Shown: piece after piece, positions 20,390 to 32,257 of the stretch | How the letters are laid out: each line of letters opens with the position of its first letter | How positions within the stretch are numbered: position 1 is the first letter of the stretch | Origin: Pseudomonas koreensis | GTDB lineage: Bacteria; Pseudomonadota; Gammaproteobacteria; Pseudomonadales; Pseudomonadaceae | Direction of reading: 5' to 3' | Length of the DNA stretch: 64,000 nucleotides | NCBI RefSeq assembly: GCF_024169245.1 | Contig: NZ_JALJWP010000001.1 | Span: forward strand, 5,813,501-5,877,500 | The notes under the pieces: generated by a model | Told to the model about the DNA's origin: nothing | What the model saw: the letters and a program-made list of their open reading frames with translations, nothing else | Database searches by the model: none | Position numbers and translations under genes: made by a program

Positions 20390-21691
20390 TCACTTCAGGT
20401 AAGGGGACCAGGACGGTTCTCTGACTTCGCCTTGAGCGGTAGGAAGCGGGAGCCTCACGCGTCCATTAATGGACACGAGCATCAAGACTCCCCGGCCCTG
20501 TTGGCGGGTGGCGTAGATTACCATGGTGCCGTTGGGCGCAACAGTAGGTGACTCGTCCAGAGTGCTATCAGTGAGGATCTTTACACTACCCCGCTGCAGA
20601 TCCTGAGCTGCCACCTTGAAATTGGTGAAGCCATCCTGACGATGGATCATCACCAAAGTCTTTTCATCAGCCGACAGTTTCGGGTTGGCGTTGTAGTTGC
20701 CCACGAACGTCACACGCTCGGCACCACCGCCACCGACGCTGGTTTTATAGATTTGCGGCTTGCCGCCACGGTCCGAGGTGAAGTAGATGGTCGAGCCATC
20801 CTTGCCCCAGAACGGTTCGGTATTGATGCCCTGGCCATTGGTTACGCGACTGATCTGACGCGAACCAAGGTTCATCACGTAGATGTCCGGGTTACCGTCT
20901 TTCGACAGCACGAATGCCAGGCGATTGCCATCCGGCGACCAGGCTGGCGCACCGTTCAGGCCTTCGAAGTTGGTGATCTGCTCACGGCGACCGGTGTCGA
21001 TGTTCTGCATGAAGATGCGCGGACGCTTCTGCTCGAACGACACATAGGCGATACGCTTGCCGTCCGGGGCGAAACGCGGCGACAGGATCGGCTCACGCGA
21101 TTGCAGCAGGGTCACTGCGCGGGCGCCGTCATAGTCGGAACGCTGCAGGGTGTAGCGCGTGTTCTTCTCGGAGAAACGCTCAGCCGTTACGTACAGCAGA
21201 CGCGTCGAGAAGGCACCTTCGATACCGGTCAGCTTCTGGAACGACTGATCGGAGATGAAGTGCGCCATGTCGCGAATCTGGTCAGTAGTGCCGGAAACAC
21301 TGCCGTCGGCCACTTTCTGTTCGGTGGCAACGTTGAACAGTGCCCACTGCACCTGCAGGCGACCGCCCGCTGGCGCGATGCTGCCGACCATCATGTACTG
21401 AGCACCCACCGCCTTCCAGTCACGGAAGATGATTTCGCTCGGCTGGCTTGGCTGGCTGATCATGTTGGCTTTCGGAATCGGCGAGTAATAGCCCGAGTTG
21501 CGCAAATCGTTGCCAATGATTTCAGCCATGTCATCAGGCAGCACGGCGCCGCCCTGCATGCCGAACGGTACGACGGCGATCGGAGTGGCCCGATCGCTGC
21601 CGCTGGTGACCAGAATGTTCTTTTCATCTGCCGCCGCGATCCCTGCCATGCAGCAGATCACGACCAGCATTCCTCGAAGAAGGTTTCTCAC
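20390..21691 (-). CDS. tolB: Tol-Pal system beta-propeller protein TolB
   Basis: A periplasmic protein that binds Pal and is released by TolA. The 433 residues hold a signal peptide (hydrophobic 5-20, AAADE cleavage), an N-terminal alpha/beta domain, and a six-bladed propeller with repeated SPDG motifs ([23 protein letters not shown]). It starts with GTG, overlapping the tolA stop by 4 bases (GTGA), which suggests coupled translation. Confidence 0.97.
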   Translation of the reverse strand: MRNLLRGMLVVICCMAGIAAADEKNILVTSGSDRATPIAVVPFGMQGGAVLPDDMAEIIGNDLRNSGYYSPIPKANMISQPSQPSEIIFRDWKAVGAQYMMVGSIAPAGGRLQVQWALFNVATEQKVADGSVSGTTDQIRDMAHFISDQSFQKLTGIEGAFSTRLLYVTAERFSEKNTRYTLQRSDYDGARAVTLLQSREPILSPRFAPDGKRIAYVSFEQKRPRIFMQNIDTGRREQITNFEGLNGAPAWSPDGNRLAFVLSKDGNPDIYVMNLGSRQISRVTNGQGINTEPFWGKDGSTIYFTSDRGGKPQIYKTSVGGGGAERVTFVGNYNANPKLSADEKTLVMIHRQDGFTNFKVAAQDLQRGSVKILTDSTLDESPTVAPNGTMVIYATRQQGRGVLMLVSINGRVRLPLPTAQGEVREPSWSPYLK

Positions 21692-22764
21692 AAGGCTAGA
21701 TCCTCAGGTGTGAATGTCATCTTGAATGAACGATACGGAGCGAAATCGCTCGGCTTCATTCCCTGCATTTCTGTCAAACGTCCAATATTCTTCACTGCCG
21801 CGACTGCCGAGGCATCGAACGGACCGTCACCGCTGGACTTGGCCACGCTGACCGAAGTCACCGTACCGTCCGGCAACATGCCGATTTGCAGCACGACTGT
21901 CATGCCTTTGCGGGCCGAAGGAGGACGAGCCCAGCCTTCTGCTGCGCGAGCGCGAATCAGGTCATCGAAACTGCCGGCGACTTCGTCACCCTGCTCATCG
22001 GCCAAGGCCTGCTGGCGCTGCGGCGTGTCGGAAAGCAGATCTGCCAGGGCCTGAGCCTTTTTGTCTTCGGCGGATTTGCGTGCCGCTTCCTGCGCTTTTT
22101 TCTTCGCAGCATCGGCAGCAGCTTTCTTCTTCGCTTCTTCGGCGACTTTCTTCTTCGCCTCTTCAGCTTCAGCTTTCTTCTTGGCGTCTTCGGCGGCTTT
22201 CTTCTTCGCGTCTTCGACGATCTTTTTCTTGGCTTCTTCAGCAGCGGCTTTCTTCGCCTCTTCCTCAGCAGCCTTCTTCGCTTCGTCTTCGGCCTTCTTC
22301 TTGGCTATATCAGCCAATTGTTTCTCTTCGGCCTTTTTGGCTTCGGCTTTCTTCGCGTCGTCAGCTTTCTTGGCTTCATCAGCCTTTTTCGCTTCGTCCG
22401 CTTTTTTCGCCTCGTCGGCCTTCTTGGCTTCCTCGGCCTTTTGAGCCGCTTCCTCTTTCTTTTGTTCCGCCGCCTTCACCGCTTCCTGCTCGATCTTTTT
22501 CTGTTCCATCTGTTCGACTTCGGTCTGGCGCGCGGCGGATTTCTTCGCCTCACCCGCAATCTTCTGATTGGTCTGGGTGGTTGCCTGACTTTTCGATTTC
22601 AGCTGGTACAGAGTCGCCTGGACGATCGGCTTGGCCGGCGGCAGTTCGGGCGTGAAGGCAAAACTGACGAACAGCATGCCGAATACCAGCACGTGCAGGA
22701 CAATTGCCAGAACACTAGGCCAGAAGTAGCTTTCCGAGGCGGACGGCTCTCGCTGTTGCTGCAT
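21688..22764 (-). CDS. tolA: Tol-Pal system protein TolA
   Basis: The energy-transducing rod that reaches from TolQR to Pal/TolB. The 358 residues have one N-terminal membrane helix (about 14-36), then a long Lys/Ala/Glu-rich helix (about 75-240) with several imperfect AKKADE repeats, and a C-terminal globular TonB-like domain (from about 265). The ATG overlaps the tolR stop by one base. The repeat region may vary in length between strains. Confidence 0.96.
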   Translation of the reverse strand: MQQQREPSASESYFWPSVLAIVLHVLVFGMLFVSFAFTPELPPAKPIVQATLYQLKSKSQATTQTNQKIAGEAKKSAARQTEVEQMEQKKIEQEAVKAAEQKKEEAAQKAEEAKKADEAKKADEAKKADEAKKADDAKKAEAKKAEEKQLADIAKKKAEDEAKKAAEEEAKKAAAEEAKKKIVEDAKKKAAEDAKKKAEAEEAKKKVAEEAKKKAAADAAKKKAQEAARKSAEDKKAQALADLLSDTPQRQQALADEQGDEVAGSFDDLIRARAAEGWARPPSARKGMTVVLQIGMLPDGTVTSVSVAKSSGDGPFDASAVAAVKNIGRLTEMQGMKPSDFAPYRSFKMTFTPEDLAL

Positions 22765-23225
22765 CAGGGGGCCTCGGTAATCAGACCAACGTTACCGACC
22801 CCGGCTTTCTGCAACCCGCCCATGGCGCCCATGACGGCGCCGTAGTCGACAGTCTTGTCGCCACGAATGAACACCTGGGTGCGTTTGCCGCCCTCGGTGC
22901 CGGCGCGGATGATCTTGGTCACCGCGTCGGTCATTTGCGGCAGGGTCATGGCCCTGTCCTGTTGCTTCTCGGTGTCGACTTCGCTGCCAAGGTTCCAGTA
23001 GTAGGTCTTGTCAGCCTTGATCGAAATGGTCAGGACCTGGGTGTTGTTGTCCTGCGGCAAGGCTTCGCTGGAAACCTTGGGCAGATCAACCTTCACGCCC
23101 TGATTGAGCATCGGCGCGGTCACCATGAAGATGACCAGCAGCACCAACATCACGTCGATGTAGGGCACCACGTTCATCTCGGCGACCGGCTTGCGCTTTT
23201 TGCGAGCTCGAGCGATTAAAGCCAT
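22764..23225 (-). CDS. tolR: Tol-Pal system protein TolR
   Basis: An ExbD/TolR proton-channel subunit of the inner membrane. The 153 residues have a basic cytoplasmic start (ARARKKRKPVAEMN), one membrane helix carrying the essential aspartate (VVPYIDVMLVLLVIFMV), and a periplasmic domain. It starts with ATG 14 bases after tolQ. Confidence 0.97.
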   Translation of the reverse strand: MALIARARKKRKPVAEMNVVPYIDVMLVLLVIFMVTAPMLNQGVKVDLPKVSSEALPQDNNTQVLTISIKADKTYYWNLGSEVDTEKQQDRAMTLPQMTDAVTKIIRAGTEGGKRTQVFIRGDKTVDYGAVMGAMGGLQKAGVGNVGLITEAP

Positions 23226-23239
23226 CGGGAAATACCTGC

Positions 23240-23935
23240 TTATTCTTCGCTGGTGTGCACTTTGCGGTGCAGGATCGCCTGGAATTCATCGGCGAAGGTG
23301 TAGTAACGGCCCAGCAAGGTCTCGCTGCGCGCAGCAAAACGGTTGTAAGCGATAACGGCCGGGATCGCGGCGAACAGGCCGATCGCGGTGGCGATCAGGG
23401 CTTCGGCGATACCCGGAGCTACGGTGGCCAGGGTCGCCTGCTGGGCGCTGGCCAGACCACGGAAGGAGTTCATGATCCCCCACACGGTACCGAACAGACC
23501 GATATACGGGCTGACCGAACCGACGGTGGCGAGGAACGGCAGGCTCTGCTCGAGTTTCTCTTCTTCACGAGAGATGGCGACGCGCATTGCACGGGCCACG
23601 CCTTCCATTACTGCTTCCGGGTCGACACCTGGCTGCTGACGCAGACGGGAGAATTCCTTGAAACCGGCACGGAAGATCTGCTCCACGCCCGAATCCGGAT
23701 CGGGATTGCTGCCGGCCTGACGGTACAGTTTGGACAGATCGATACCCGACCAGAAGCGCTCTTCGAAGCTCTCCAGGGCGCGTCGACCGGCACGCAGCAA
23801 GTTGCTGCGCTGAAAGATCATGATCCATGAGGTCACCGATGCGGCCACCAGGGTCAACATTACCAACTGCACCACGATGCTGGCATTGCTGACCAGGCTC
23901 CACATGGAGGAATGGTCGACGACGTTAGCTTCCAC
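23240..23935 (-). CDS. tolQ: Tol-Pal system protein TolQ
   Basis: An ExbB/MotA-type inner-membrane proton-channel subunit that works with TolR to power TolA. It has 231 residues and three membrane helices (about 15-37, 135-155, 170-195), with the conserved pore stretch [13 protein letters not shown]. It starts with GTG at 23935, overlapping the end of ybgC by 11 bases. Confidence 0.97.
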   Translation of the reverse strand: MEANVVDHSSMWSLVSNASIVVQLVMLTLVAASVTSWIMIFQRSNLLRAGRRALESFEERFWSGIDLSKLYRQAGSNPDPDSGVEQIFRAGFKEFSRLRQQPGVDPEAVMEGVARAMRVAISREEEKLEQSLPFLATVGSVSPYIGLFGTVWGIMNSFRGLASAQQATLATVAPGIAEALIATAIGLFAAIPAVIAYNRFAARSETLLGRYYTFADEFQAILHRKVHTSEE

Positions 23936-24392
23936 GCTTTATCTCCTGCTTTGAGTGTGTACCCGGGCCGACCGCGTCGGCGAAGGCCGCACGCAGGTCT
24001 TCGGGAAGGGCCCGGGGTTTCAAACTGTCGGTGCGCACGCAGGCCACCAAAAACTGCCCTTCGCAGAGCAGCACATTATCCGTGGCCCGCCTGACCTGCT
24101 GTCTGAAGCGCAGGCTGGCACGGTTCAATTCGATTACATCAGCGCTTACCAGCAGTTCGTCGTCCAGTCGCGCCGGCGCGTGATAACGCGCTTCGCTGGA
24201 ATGCACGACGAACAACAGGTCCTCTCCGGCCAGCTGCGATTGGGCAAAACCCAGTTCCCGTAGCCGTTCGGTTCGAGCCCGTTCCATAAACTTGAGGTAA
24301 TTAACGTAATACACGATGCCGCCCGCATCGGTGTCCTCGTAATAAACGCGACAACGATGTGCGAACGGCTCAAGCCCGTTTTGCGCGCGCAT
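23925..24392 (-). CDS. ybgC: Tol-Pal-associated acyl-CoA thioesterase YbgC
   Basis: A cytoplasmic hot-dog-fold thioesterase of the 4-hydroxybenzoyl-CoA type, 155 residues. The catalytic aspartate lies in [19 protein letters not shown]. It is the first gene of the tol-pal transcript and overlaps tolQ. The family acts on short acyl-CoAs and is thought to link phospholipid metabolism to Tol-Pal; the physiological substrate is not settled. Confidence 0.95.
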   Translation of the reverse strand: MRAQNGLEPFAHRCRVYYEDTDAGGIVYYVNYLKFMERARTERLRELGFAQSQLAGEDLLFVVHSSEARYHAPARLDDELLVSADVIELNRASLRFRQQVRRATDNVLLCEGQFLVACVRTDSLKPRALPEDLRAAFADAVGPGTHSKQEIKRGS

Positions 24393-24519
24393 ACTCTAGT
24401 GCTTACTCCTCAGGTTGCCAATCCGGCCAGACAACTGTTTTTCGTGGTTTCAAAGCTTTAACGCAAAAGTACCGTCGTCTGACAGTACAAACCCTGAATA
24501 AATCACCAACAAATGTGTA

Positions 24520-25581
24520 TCAATCGTCGACGGCGTCGAGAAACTCGTCTGCCACGGGCATCTCGCCCATGCGTGACGGCACATTCAAACCGAAATGCAA
24601 ATAGGCATGCCGCGTTACCACCCTGCCCCGTGGCGTGCGCATGATGTAGCCCTGCTGGATCAGATACGGCTCGAGCACGTCTTCAATGGTGTGGCGTTCT
24701 TCGCTGATCGCCGCCGCCAGACTGTCGATACCGACCGGACCGCCATCAAACTTCTCGATCATGGTCAGCAGCAGTCGCCGGTCCTGATGATCGAAACCGT
24801 GTTCGTCGACATCCAGCAGGTTCAGCGCCAGATCCGCCACGGCTTTGGTGATATGGCCCTTGGCGCGGACTTCGGCGAAGTCGCGCACCCGTCGCAGCAA
24901 ACGGTTGGCGATTCGCGGGGTGCCACGGGCGCGACGGGCGATCTCGAACGAGCCTTCCGGGTCCAGCGGCAGACCGAGAATCGCCGCCGAACGACTGACG
25001 ATCGTTGCCAGGTCGGCGGTGCTGTAGAACTCCAGGCGCTGGACGATACCGAAGCGATCACGCAACGGGTTGGTCAGCATGCCCGCACGGGTGGTCGCAC
25101 CGACCAGAGTGAACGGCGGCAGATCCAGCTTGATCGAGCGCGCTGCCGGCCCTTCGCCGATCATGATGTCGAGCTGGAAATCTTCCATCGCCGGATACAG
25201 CACTTCTTCAACGATCGGCGACAGACGATGGATTTCGTCGATGAACAACACATCGTGCGGCTCGAGATTGGTCAGCAACGCCGCCAGATCCCCCGGGCGC
25301 TCCAGCACTGGGCCTGAGGTGCTCTTGATCGACACGCCCATTTCCTGGGCAATGATGTTCGCCAGCGTGGTTTTGCCCAGCCCCGGCGGGCCGAAGATCA
25401 AGGTGTGATCGAGGGATTCGCTACGGCCTCGGGCAGCCTGGATGAACAGTTCCATCTGCTCGCGCACGGTCGGCTGGCCGATGTAATCGGCCAGACTGAC
25501 CGGACGAATCGCCCGGTCCTGGACTTCTTCGCGCTCGCGCGGGCTGTGCGCGGCGGCGATCAGACGATCAGCTTCAATCAC
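24520..25581 (-). CDS. ruvB: Holliday junction branch-migration helicase RuvB
   Basis: An AAA+ motor that drives branch migration with RuvA. The 353 residues have Walker [12 protein letters not shown] near residue 65, Walker [10 protein letters not shown], sensor motifs and a C-terminal winged-helix domain. Translation begins with GTG directly after the ruvA stop codon, with no gap, so translation is coupled. The end of the gene is 127 bases from ybgC. Confidence 0.98.
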   Translation of the reverse strand: MIEADRLIAAAHSPREREEVQDRAIRPVSLADYIGQPTVREQMELFIQAARGRSESLDHTLIFGPPGLGKTTLANIIAQEMGVSIKSTSGPVLERPGDLAALLTNLEPHDVLFIDEIHRLSPIVEEVLYPAMEDFQLDIMIGEGPAARSIKLDLPPFTLVGATTRAGMLTNPLRDRFGIVQRLEFYSTADLATIVSRSAAILGLPLDPEGSFEIARRARGTPRIANRLLRRVRDFAEVRAKGHITKAVADLALNLLDVDEHGFDHQDRRLLLTMIEKFDGGPVGIDSLAAAISEERHTIEDVLEPYLIQQGYIMRTPRGRVVTRHAYLHFGLNVPSRMGEMPVADEFLDAVDD

Positions 25582-26190
25582 TTAAATCATTCCCTTCAGA
25601 GCGCGGCGGATCAGGTCTTCGCTGCTCAGGTTCTTGTCTTTGATCGCGGAAATCGCCTTGCTCGCTTCCTGCGGCTTGTAGCCCAGGGAGATCAGCGCAC
25701 TGACGGCATCGGTCTCGGCGCTGTTGACCGGCGCCGGGCCGTCCGGCTGATTCGGCACCAGCGCGAACATCGCCGGCGAAGTTTCCCAGGCTTTGAAGCG
25801 GTCTTTCAATTCGACCAGCAAACGCTCGGCGGTCTTCTTGCCAACCCCCGGCACCTTGGTCAGCGCCGAGGTGTCCTGAGACTGCACGCAACGCACCAGT
25901 TCATCGACTTCCAGGCTCGACATCAGTGCCAGCGCCAGTTTCGGCCCGACCCCGTTGAGACGGATCAGCTCACGAAAGAAGTCTCGCTCACGTTTGCCGG
26001 CGAAACCATAGAGCAATTGCGCATCTTCGCGTACGACCAAATGGGTATGCAGGGTCAGCGGTTCACCGACCGACGGCAGGCGATAAAGGGTGGTCATCGG
26101 CACTTCCACCTCATAGCCGAGGCCGTTTACATCGAGAATCAGGTGCGGCGGCTGTTTCTCAGCCAGGGTGCCGCGCAAGCGTCCAATCAC
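25582..26190 (-). CDS. ruvA: Holliday junction DNA-binding protein RuvA
   Basis: A tetrameric protein that holds the four-way junction and recruits RuvB. The 202 residues show an OB-fold N-terminus ([12 protein letters not shown]), two helix-hairpin-helix motifs ([26 protein letters not shown]), and a C-terminal RuvB-contacting domain. It starts with GTG at 26190. Confidence 0.98.
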   Translation of the reverse strand: MIGRLRGTLAEKQPPHLILDVNGLGYEVEVPMTTLYRLPSVGEPLTLHTHLVVREDAQLLYGFAGKRERDFFRELIRLNGVGPKLALALMSSLEVDELVRCVQSQDTSALTKVPGVGKKTAERLLVELKDRFKAWETSPAMFALVPNQPDGPAPVNSAETDAVSALISLGYKPQEASKAISAIKDKNLSSEDLIRRALKGMI

Positions 26191-26304
26191 GTTTTGAATC
26201 CTTGAGCGCTGGCCAGCCGTGGGCTGGCGACGATTGAAGGGGGCTTGCGCGCCGGCAACACAGGCACCGAAAAGCCACCTTCAGGAAAATTGATGCTGAT
26301 GCTA

Positions 26305-26832
26305 TCAGAGACGCAGGCGCCCGCCACGACTGCGTGCGGTTCCCAGACCATGGGGGAGCAGGCTTGAGCGTGTATGCGCATGGCAGATGGCGATCGCCAG
26401 GGCGTCGGAGGCGTCGATTTGCGGCTTGCTGGTCAATTTGAGCATGTGCATGACCATCATCTGCACCTGCTCTTTATTGGCCGCACCCGTGCCGACCACA
26501 GCCTGCTTGACCTGAGTCGCGGTGTATTCGGCGATTTCCAGACACTCTTCGGCGCCGGCGACAATCGCCGCGCCGCGCGCCTGACCGAGCTTCAGCGCCG
26601 AGTCGGCATTTTTCGCCATGAACACCTTTTCGATGCCCATGGTCACCGGGCCGTAGGTCTTGATGATCTCGCGCACGCCGCGATAGACGATTTGCAGACG
26701 CTCATGCAGCTCGCCGGATCCGGTGCGAATGCAGCCCGAGGCCACATAGATGCAGCCGCCCCGCCCGGTATCGCGAACGATCCCGTAACCGGTGATGCGC
26801 GAACCGGGGTCGATACCAAGAATTAGAGTCAT
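26305..26832 (-). CDS. ruvC: Holliday junction endonuclease RuvC
   Basis: Resolves four-way junctions by paired nicks. The 175 residues keep the acidic residues of the RNase H-like fold: D7 ([13 protein letters not shown]), the glutamate in [10 protein letters not shown], and the C-terminal [14 protein letters not shown]. It is 114 bases upstream of ruvA, making the order ruvC-ruvA-ruvB with pmpR before it. Confidence 0.98.
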   Translation of the reverse strand: MTLILGIDPGSRITGYGIVRDTGRGGCIYVASGCIRTGSGELHERLQIVYRGVREIIKTYGPVTMGIEKVFMAKNADSALKLGQARGAAIVAGAEECLEIAEYTATQVKQAVVGTGAANKEQVQMMVMHMLKLTSKPQIDASDALAIAICHAHTRSSLLPHGLGTARSRGGRLRL

Positions 26833-26869
26833 AACGCCTGCAGAAAATAATGCGGAAGCTGAGGGTACA

Positions 26870-26944
26870 TGTAGGAGCTGCCGAAGGCTGCGATCTTTGT
26901 GTTTTTAAAAGATCAAAAGATCGCAGCCTTCGGCAGCTCCTACA
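26870..26944. repeat. REPIN, GTAGGAGCTGCCGAAGGCTG family (inward form)
   Basis: Inverted REP units with GTAGGAG at the outer ends, as at 8197, with a T/A-rich loop. It separates pmpR from ruvC and could reduce read-through into ruvC. Confidence 0.9.
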
Positions 26945-26989
26945 GGGGAAGTGTAGAGCCAGCAAAAAACTGCGACCTTTCTATTTACA

Positions 26990-27736
26990 TCAGCCTAGCT
27001 GAGCAGCCACGTCTTCCGGGATATCCGCGTTGGAATAGACGTTCTGCACGTCATCCAGATCCTCGAGCATGTCGATCAGCTTGAGCACCTTTTCGGCGCC
27101 TTCCAGATCCAGCTCGGCGCTGGTGGTGGGCTGCATGACGATTTCCGCGTCGTCGCCCTTGAACCCGGCCGCTTCCAGCGCGTTGCGCACCGCATAGAAA
27201 CCGGTGAACGAGGTGAACACGTCGATCGAACCGTCTTCGTGAGTGACCACGTCATCGGCGTCGGCCTCCAGCGCTGCTTCGGTCAGTGCGTCTTCATCGA
27301 CGCCTGGGGCGAAGCTGATCTGGCCCTTGCGCTCGAACAGATACGCCACCGAGCCATCGGTGCCGAGGTTGCCGCCACACTTGCTGAACGCGTGACGCAC
27401 CGCTGCGGCGGTGCGGTTGCGATTGTCGGTCATGCACTCGACCATCACCGCCACGCCGCCCGGGCCGTAGCCTTCGTAGGTCAGTTCTTCAACATTGTCC
27501 GCTTCGGTGGCACCGGCACCGCGCGCGACGGCGCGGTCGATGATGTCGCGGCTCATGTTGGCGCTCAACGCCTTGTCCAGGGCCAGACGCAAACGCGGGT
27601 TGGAACCCGGATCACCGCCACCCTGACGGGCGGCAACGGTCAGTTCACGGATCCACTTGGTGAAGATCTTGCCCCTCTTGGCATCCTGACGTTCTTTGCG
27701 GTGCTTGATGTTTGCCCACTTGGAATGACCTGCCAT
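26990..27736 (-). CDS. pmpR: YebC/PmpR family transcriptional regulator
   Basis: A 248-residue protein of the YebC family with the canonical start [20 protein letters not shown] and the [10 protein letters not shown] motif. In P. aeruginosa the homologue PmpR represses pqsR and thus quinolone signalling. Other members of the wider family relieve ribosome stalling, so the exact role here is uncertain. It lies between aspS and ruvC, the usual gammaproteobacterial place. Confidence 0.93.
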   Translation of the reverse strand: MAGHSKWANIKHRKERQDAKRGKIFTKWIRELTVAARQGGGDPGSNPRLRLALDKALSANMSRDIIDRAVARGAGATEADNVEELTYEGYGPGGVAVMVECMTDNRNRTAAAVRHAFSKCGGNLGTDGSVAYLFERKGQISFAPGVDEDALTEAALEADADDVVTHEDGSIDVFTSFTGFYAVRNALEAAGFKGDDAEIVMQPTTSAELDLEGAEKVLKLIDMLEDLDDVQNVYSNADIPEDVAAQLG

Positions 27737-27814
27737 AACTTGCTCCGAATGCTCTTTGAAACCTTGCCCGCCCTGCCGAGGCAGCGGCCGGCAATTGAAA
27801 AATTCGACCTGAGA

Positions 27815-27845
27815 AAGAAAAAAGGCGCATCCGAAGATGCGCCTT
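27815..27845 (-). terminator. Intrinsic terminator of aspS
   Basis: On the minus strand AAGGCGCATCTTCGGATGCG closes with CCTT followed by a T-rich run (TTTTTCTTTC). The loop is a stable TTCG tetraloop. It starts 11 bases past the aspS stop. Confidence 0.9.
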
Positions 27846-27855
27846 CAGGCCCGTC

Positions 27856-29631
<1,776 letters not shown>

Positions 29632-29729
29632 GGTGTGGTTCGCTTCTCGTAATTCGAAATTCGGTGGAGATCCCGCTGCCTTCAAGCAAGGCGGAAACTC
29701 ACGCGTGTCGTTCGTTCAGGGCTTGAACC

Positions 29730-29951
29730 CTAGTCAGCTTTGTCGCCACCGGCCAGATTCTTCTTGGCTCCGGTCTTGAAATCGGTCTCGTACCAACCGT
29801 TGCCGCTGAGGCGAAAACCCGGCATGGACAGCTGTTTCTTCAGTTCGGGCGCCTGGCAGGCAGGGCAGTCGATCAACGGCGCGTCGCTGATCTTCTGAAT
29901 GGCTTCCAACTGATGACCACAGGAAGCACATTGGTAATCGTACATTGGCAT
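29730..29951 (-). CDS. FmdB family zinc-ribbon protein
   Basis: A 73-residue protein with two C-x2-C pairs (C8/C11 and C29/C32) forming a predicted zinc ribbon, and a variable basic tail. It starts at MPMYDYQC, the family start; the longer open frame is not conserved. Function is unknown although the family is widespread. It lies 98 bases upstream of aspS in the same direction, a conserved neighbour in Pseudomonas. Confidence 0.88.
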   Translation of the reverse strand: MPMYDYQCASCGHQLEAIQKISDAPLIDCPACQAPELKKQLSMPGFRLSGNGWYETDFKTGAKKNLAGGDKAD

Positions 29952-30029
29952 GGGGGTGTCTCGGCGATCAGATTGCTGCCGCGCGCAAGGCTTGCGGCGA
30001 AAGCGCGGGATTATATCGATTAAATGCAG

Positions 30030-30057
30030 GCTGTGCAGCCGTAACACTGCACAGCCC
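30030..30057 (-). terminator. Hairpin after the RHH gene, possible terminator
   Basis: A perfect 10-bp stem GGCTGTGCAG / CTGCACAGCC with an 8-base loop. On the minus strand it is followed by TGCATTTAAT, a poor U-tract. It begins 23 bases after the RHH gene stop. Confidence 0.5.
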
Positions 30058-30080
30058 GCAACCTCGTTGCAACCTCCGTT

Positions 30081-30419
30081 TCAGCGCGAAACGGCGGGTG
30101 CGGGGTTTTTGATCCCGTTCATGACGCAAACTACCCGTACCAGCGCACTGAAATTCTTCACCCCGCCGTGACGCAGATGCACTTCACGATCGACGTGGGA
30201 TAACAGTGTGCTGATCGAACAATGATTGTCCTCGGCCATGCCGCCGAGAATGTTCCAGTAGACCTGCTCGAGTCGCAGGCAGGTCGCAAAACCGTTGAGG
30301 CGTATTGATCGGGACAAGGGCCGGATCAGATTCATGTCAAATCCGCTGACGAACGGATCGACCTTTATAGCGTGCCGCGAAGCCGACATCCTGTCGTTTC
30401 GCCCGTCTCCTTCTACCAT
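30081..30419 (-). CDS. Ribbon-helix-helix domain protein
   Basis: A 112-residue protein whose middle and end (SRSIRLNGFATCLRLEQVYW, then CSISTLLSHVDREVHLRHGG) fit the RHH_4 ribbon-helix-helix family, which suggests DNA binding; targets are unknown. The ATG at 30419 follows AAAGGAG by ten bases. A longer in-frame reading would run into the dps coding region antiparallel in frame and is rejected. It is transcribed from the gap downstream of dps, so it may have its own promoter. Confidence 0.7.
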   Translation of the reverse strand: MVEGDGRNDRMSASRHAIKVDPFVSGFDMNLIRPLSRSIRLNGFATCLRLEQVYWNILGGMAEDNHCSISTLLSHVDREVHLRHGGVKNFSALVRVVCVMNGIKNPAPAVSR

Positions 30420-30566
30420 AGCGTTGACACTCCTTTGCCATGACTGCTGATTTATAAGGCAACATCCTGCGCCCTCATAAAAACCCAGTGACAAAGTTAT
30501 CGCCATACGACTTGTTGACCAGCCTCGTAGGATAAGCCAACGACAACGGTAAGAGTCTGGACAGCG

Positions 30567-30591
30567 TGCGGACGACTCTAAGCCGTCCGCA
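30567..30591 (-). terminator. Hairpin just after dps
   Basis: An 8-bp stem TGCGGACG / CGTCCGCA with a 9-base loop lies 10 bases past the dps stop. It has no U-tract on either strand, so it is only a possible terminator or 3' stabiliser. Confidence 0.35.
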
Positions 30592-30600
30592 GCAGCCGGC

Positions 30601-31071
30601 TCATTGCTCGAGCAGCGCGCGCAGCATCCACGCGGTTTTCTCATGCACTTGCATGCGCTGGGTCAGCAGATCGGCGGTCGGTTCGTCGCTGACCTTGTCC
30701 AGCAGCGGAAAGATACCGCGCGCGGTGCGGGTCACCGCTTCCTGGCCGTCGACCAATTGCTTGATCATATCTTCGGCACTCGGCACCCCGACCTCCTCTT
30801 TAATAGAAGAAAGACGTGCATAGGTGGCGTAGGCACCTGGCGCCGGGAAGCCCAACGCACGAATACGCTCGGCGATCGAATCGACGGCCAGCGCCAGTTC
30901 GTTGTATTGCTCTTCGAACATCAGATGCAGCGTGCGGAACATCGGGCCGGTGACGTTCCAGTGAAAGTTGTGGGTTTTCAGATACAGCACGTAGGTGTCC
31001 GACAGCAGTCGCGACAGGCCTTCGACGATGGATTTGCGGTCTTCTTCACTGATACCGATATCAATTGCCAT
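30601..31071 (-). CDS. dps: Dps family ferritin-like DNA-protection protein
   Basis: Dodecameric iron-storing protein of 156 residues. The intersubunit ferroxidase ligands are present with correct spacing: H37 (HNFHWNV), D64 and E68 ([10 protein letters not shown]). The short N-terminus lacks a lysine-rich tail, so direct DNA binding is less certain than peroxide and iron detoxification. It is in the same neighbourhood as in P. aeruginosa (near the cold-shock membrane gene and aspS). Confidence 0.93.
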   Translation of the reverse strand: MAIDIGISEEDRKSIVEGLSRLLSDTYVLYLKTHNFHWNVTGPMFRTLHLMFEEQYNELALAVDSIAERIRALGFPAPGAYATYARLSSIKEEVGVPSAEDMIKQLVDGQEAVTRTARGIFPLLDKVSDEPTADLLTQRMQVHEKTAWMLRALLEQ

Positions 31072-31381
31072 GCTTACCCCCTAACAGTGATTGAATTCAT
31101 CCAGCAGGTTCAGCCCCACTTTAGCAAGGCAAGCGCTGGCTCGCAGCTATGAATCGGTGATCGGACTGCGACAAATCGACCGTTTCCGTGCCGCTGGCCG
31201 GGCTGATTTGAGTAGCCGCAGGCTTTGCTGTTAAATAGGCAGTGTGTCGCCATCCCCCATTTTCCGGGGTGTTGCGCATAGGCTGATCAGTGTACGTGTC
31301 CACCGCCTCTTATTTTGTCCTGAAGCGAACCGTGCGCCTTCAGCTCTTCCTTGTGAGCCGTCATAACGTGAGCCAATCAAA
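31072..31381. other. Divergent intergenic region between dps and the membrane cold-shock gene
   Basis: 310 bases without a credible gene. It should hold the promoters of both flanking genes. CCCCCATTTTCCGGGGTG at about 31255-31272 is a small GC-rich palindrome, and AT-rich segments are scarce. I could not assign an OxyR site by eye. Confidence 0.4.
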
Positions 31382-31984
31382 ATGTTGAAAATCGTCCACC
31401 TGCTAATGGGCGCAGCAGCCTTGCTGCTGTCGTTCATACCCAGCCTGAAAGCCGAAGCCGTTCCTTACCTGCAACAGCCCGATGCACTTTACCTGGCCTT
31501 TTTCGGCCTGCTGAACCTAGTCATCGCTCCAGTGATTCCCTACTGGAACAAAGGCCCGCGCCAGCATCTGCAAAACCTGGTCAGCGCCCTGCTGGTGCTG
31601 ACCGTCGTCCTGCAAACCCTGACGCTGATCGCACCGATGCCGGTCATCGCTGGCCAGCCGGCCGTGTTGTTCAGCCTGGCGATTGCGGTGGTTGCCGTGC
31701 TGCTGCACCTGGCCGTCAGCTTCTACAAATCGTCACCAGCCGCCGCGCCGACTACCTATGACATGAGCAATCGCGATACCGGCACCGTGAAGTGGTTCAA
31801 CACTTCCAAGGGTTTCGGTTTCATCTCCCGGGATTCCGGTGATGATATTTTCGTGCATTTTCGCGCCATTCGTGGCGAAGGCCACCGTGTCCTGGTCGAA
31901 GGCCAGCGCGTGGAGTTCTCGGTGATGAACCGTGACAAAGGCCTGCAAGCCGAAGACGTGATCGCGGCTCTGCCGCGTCGCTGA
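31382..31984 (+). CDS. Membrane protein with C-terminal cold-shock domain
   Basis: A 200-residue protein with four predicted membrane segments (about 4-20, 36-53, 64-84, 94-114), a short linker, then a complete cold-shock domain at about 131-198 with RNP1 KGFGFI and RNP2 IFVHF intact. The CSD would lie at the membrane surface, presumably on the cytoplasmic side, so it could tether RNA or ssDNA; this is inference. An internal ATG (31763) just before the CSD could also give a free 73-residue protein. It is a conserved neighbour of dps and slyX in Pseudomonas. Confidence 0.85.
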   Translation: MLKIVHLLMGAAALLLSFIPSLKAEAVPYLQQPDALYLAFFGLLNLVIAPVIPYWNKGPRQHLQNLVSALLVLTVVLQTLTLIAPMPVIAGQPAVLFSLAIAVVAVLLHLAVSFYKSSPAAAPTTYDMSNRDTGTVKWFNTSKGFGFISRDSGDDIFVHFRAIRGEGHRVLVEGQRVEFSVMNRDKGLQAEDVIAALPRR

Positions 31985-31992
31985 TCCAAAGC

Positions 31993-32032
31993 AAAAAACC
32001 GCGCGCAGCCTAGGCTGCTCGCGGTTTTTTTA
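31993..32032. terminator. Bidirectional intrinsic terminator
   Basis: An A-run, then CCGCGCGCAGCC-TA-GGCTGCTCGCGG (stem with one mismatch), then seven T. It serves the convergent membrane CSD gene and slyX. Confidence 0.9.
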
Positions 32033-32047
32033 TGCCTGGCGAATGGC

Positions 32048-32254
32048 TCAATAATGCGGCGGCGGTGCATCTTCTTCAAAAGCACCGAACTGCCCGACCA
32101 TTTCTTCGTGACGCTTGATCAGCGCTTCCATCTGCAATTGCAGGCGCTCGATGACTCTCTGCTGGGCCACCAGCACATCGTTCAAGGCCTGTATGGTGTC
32201 ATCCTGAAAGGCCAGACGGCTTTCCAGGTCGGTAACGCGTTCTTCAAGGCTCAT
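32048..32254 (-). CDS. slyX: SlyX family protein
   Basis: A 68-residue, almost wholly coiled-coil protein (heptads through [20 protein letters not shown]) with the family's C-terminal proline-rich PPHY ending. The function is unknown. It lies 3 bases after the HIT gene in the same direction, so the two are co-transcribed. Confidence 0.92.
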   Translation of the reverse strand: MSLEERVTDLESRLAFQDDTIQALNDVLVAQQRVIERLQLQMEALIKRHEEMVGQFGAFEEDAPPPHY

Positions 32255-32257
32255 GAC

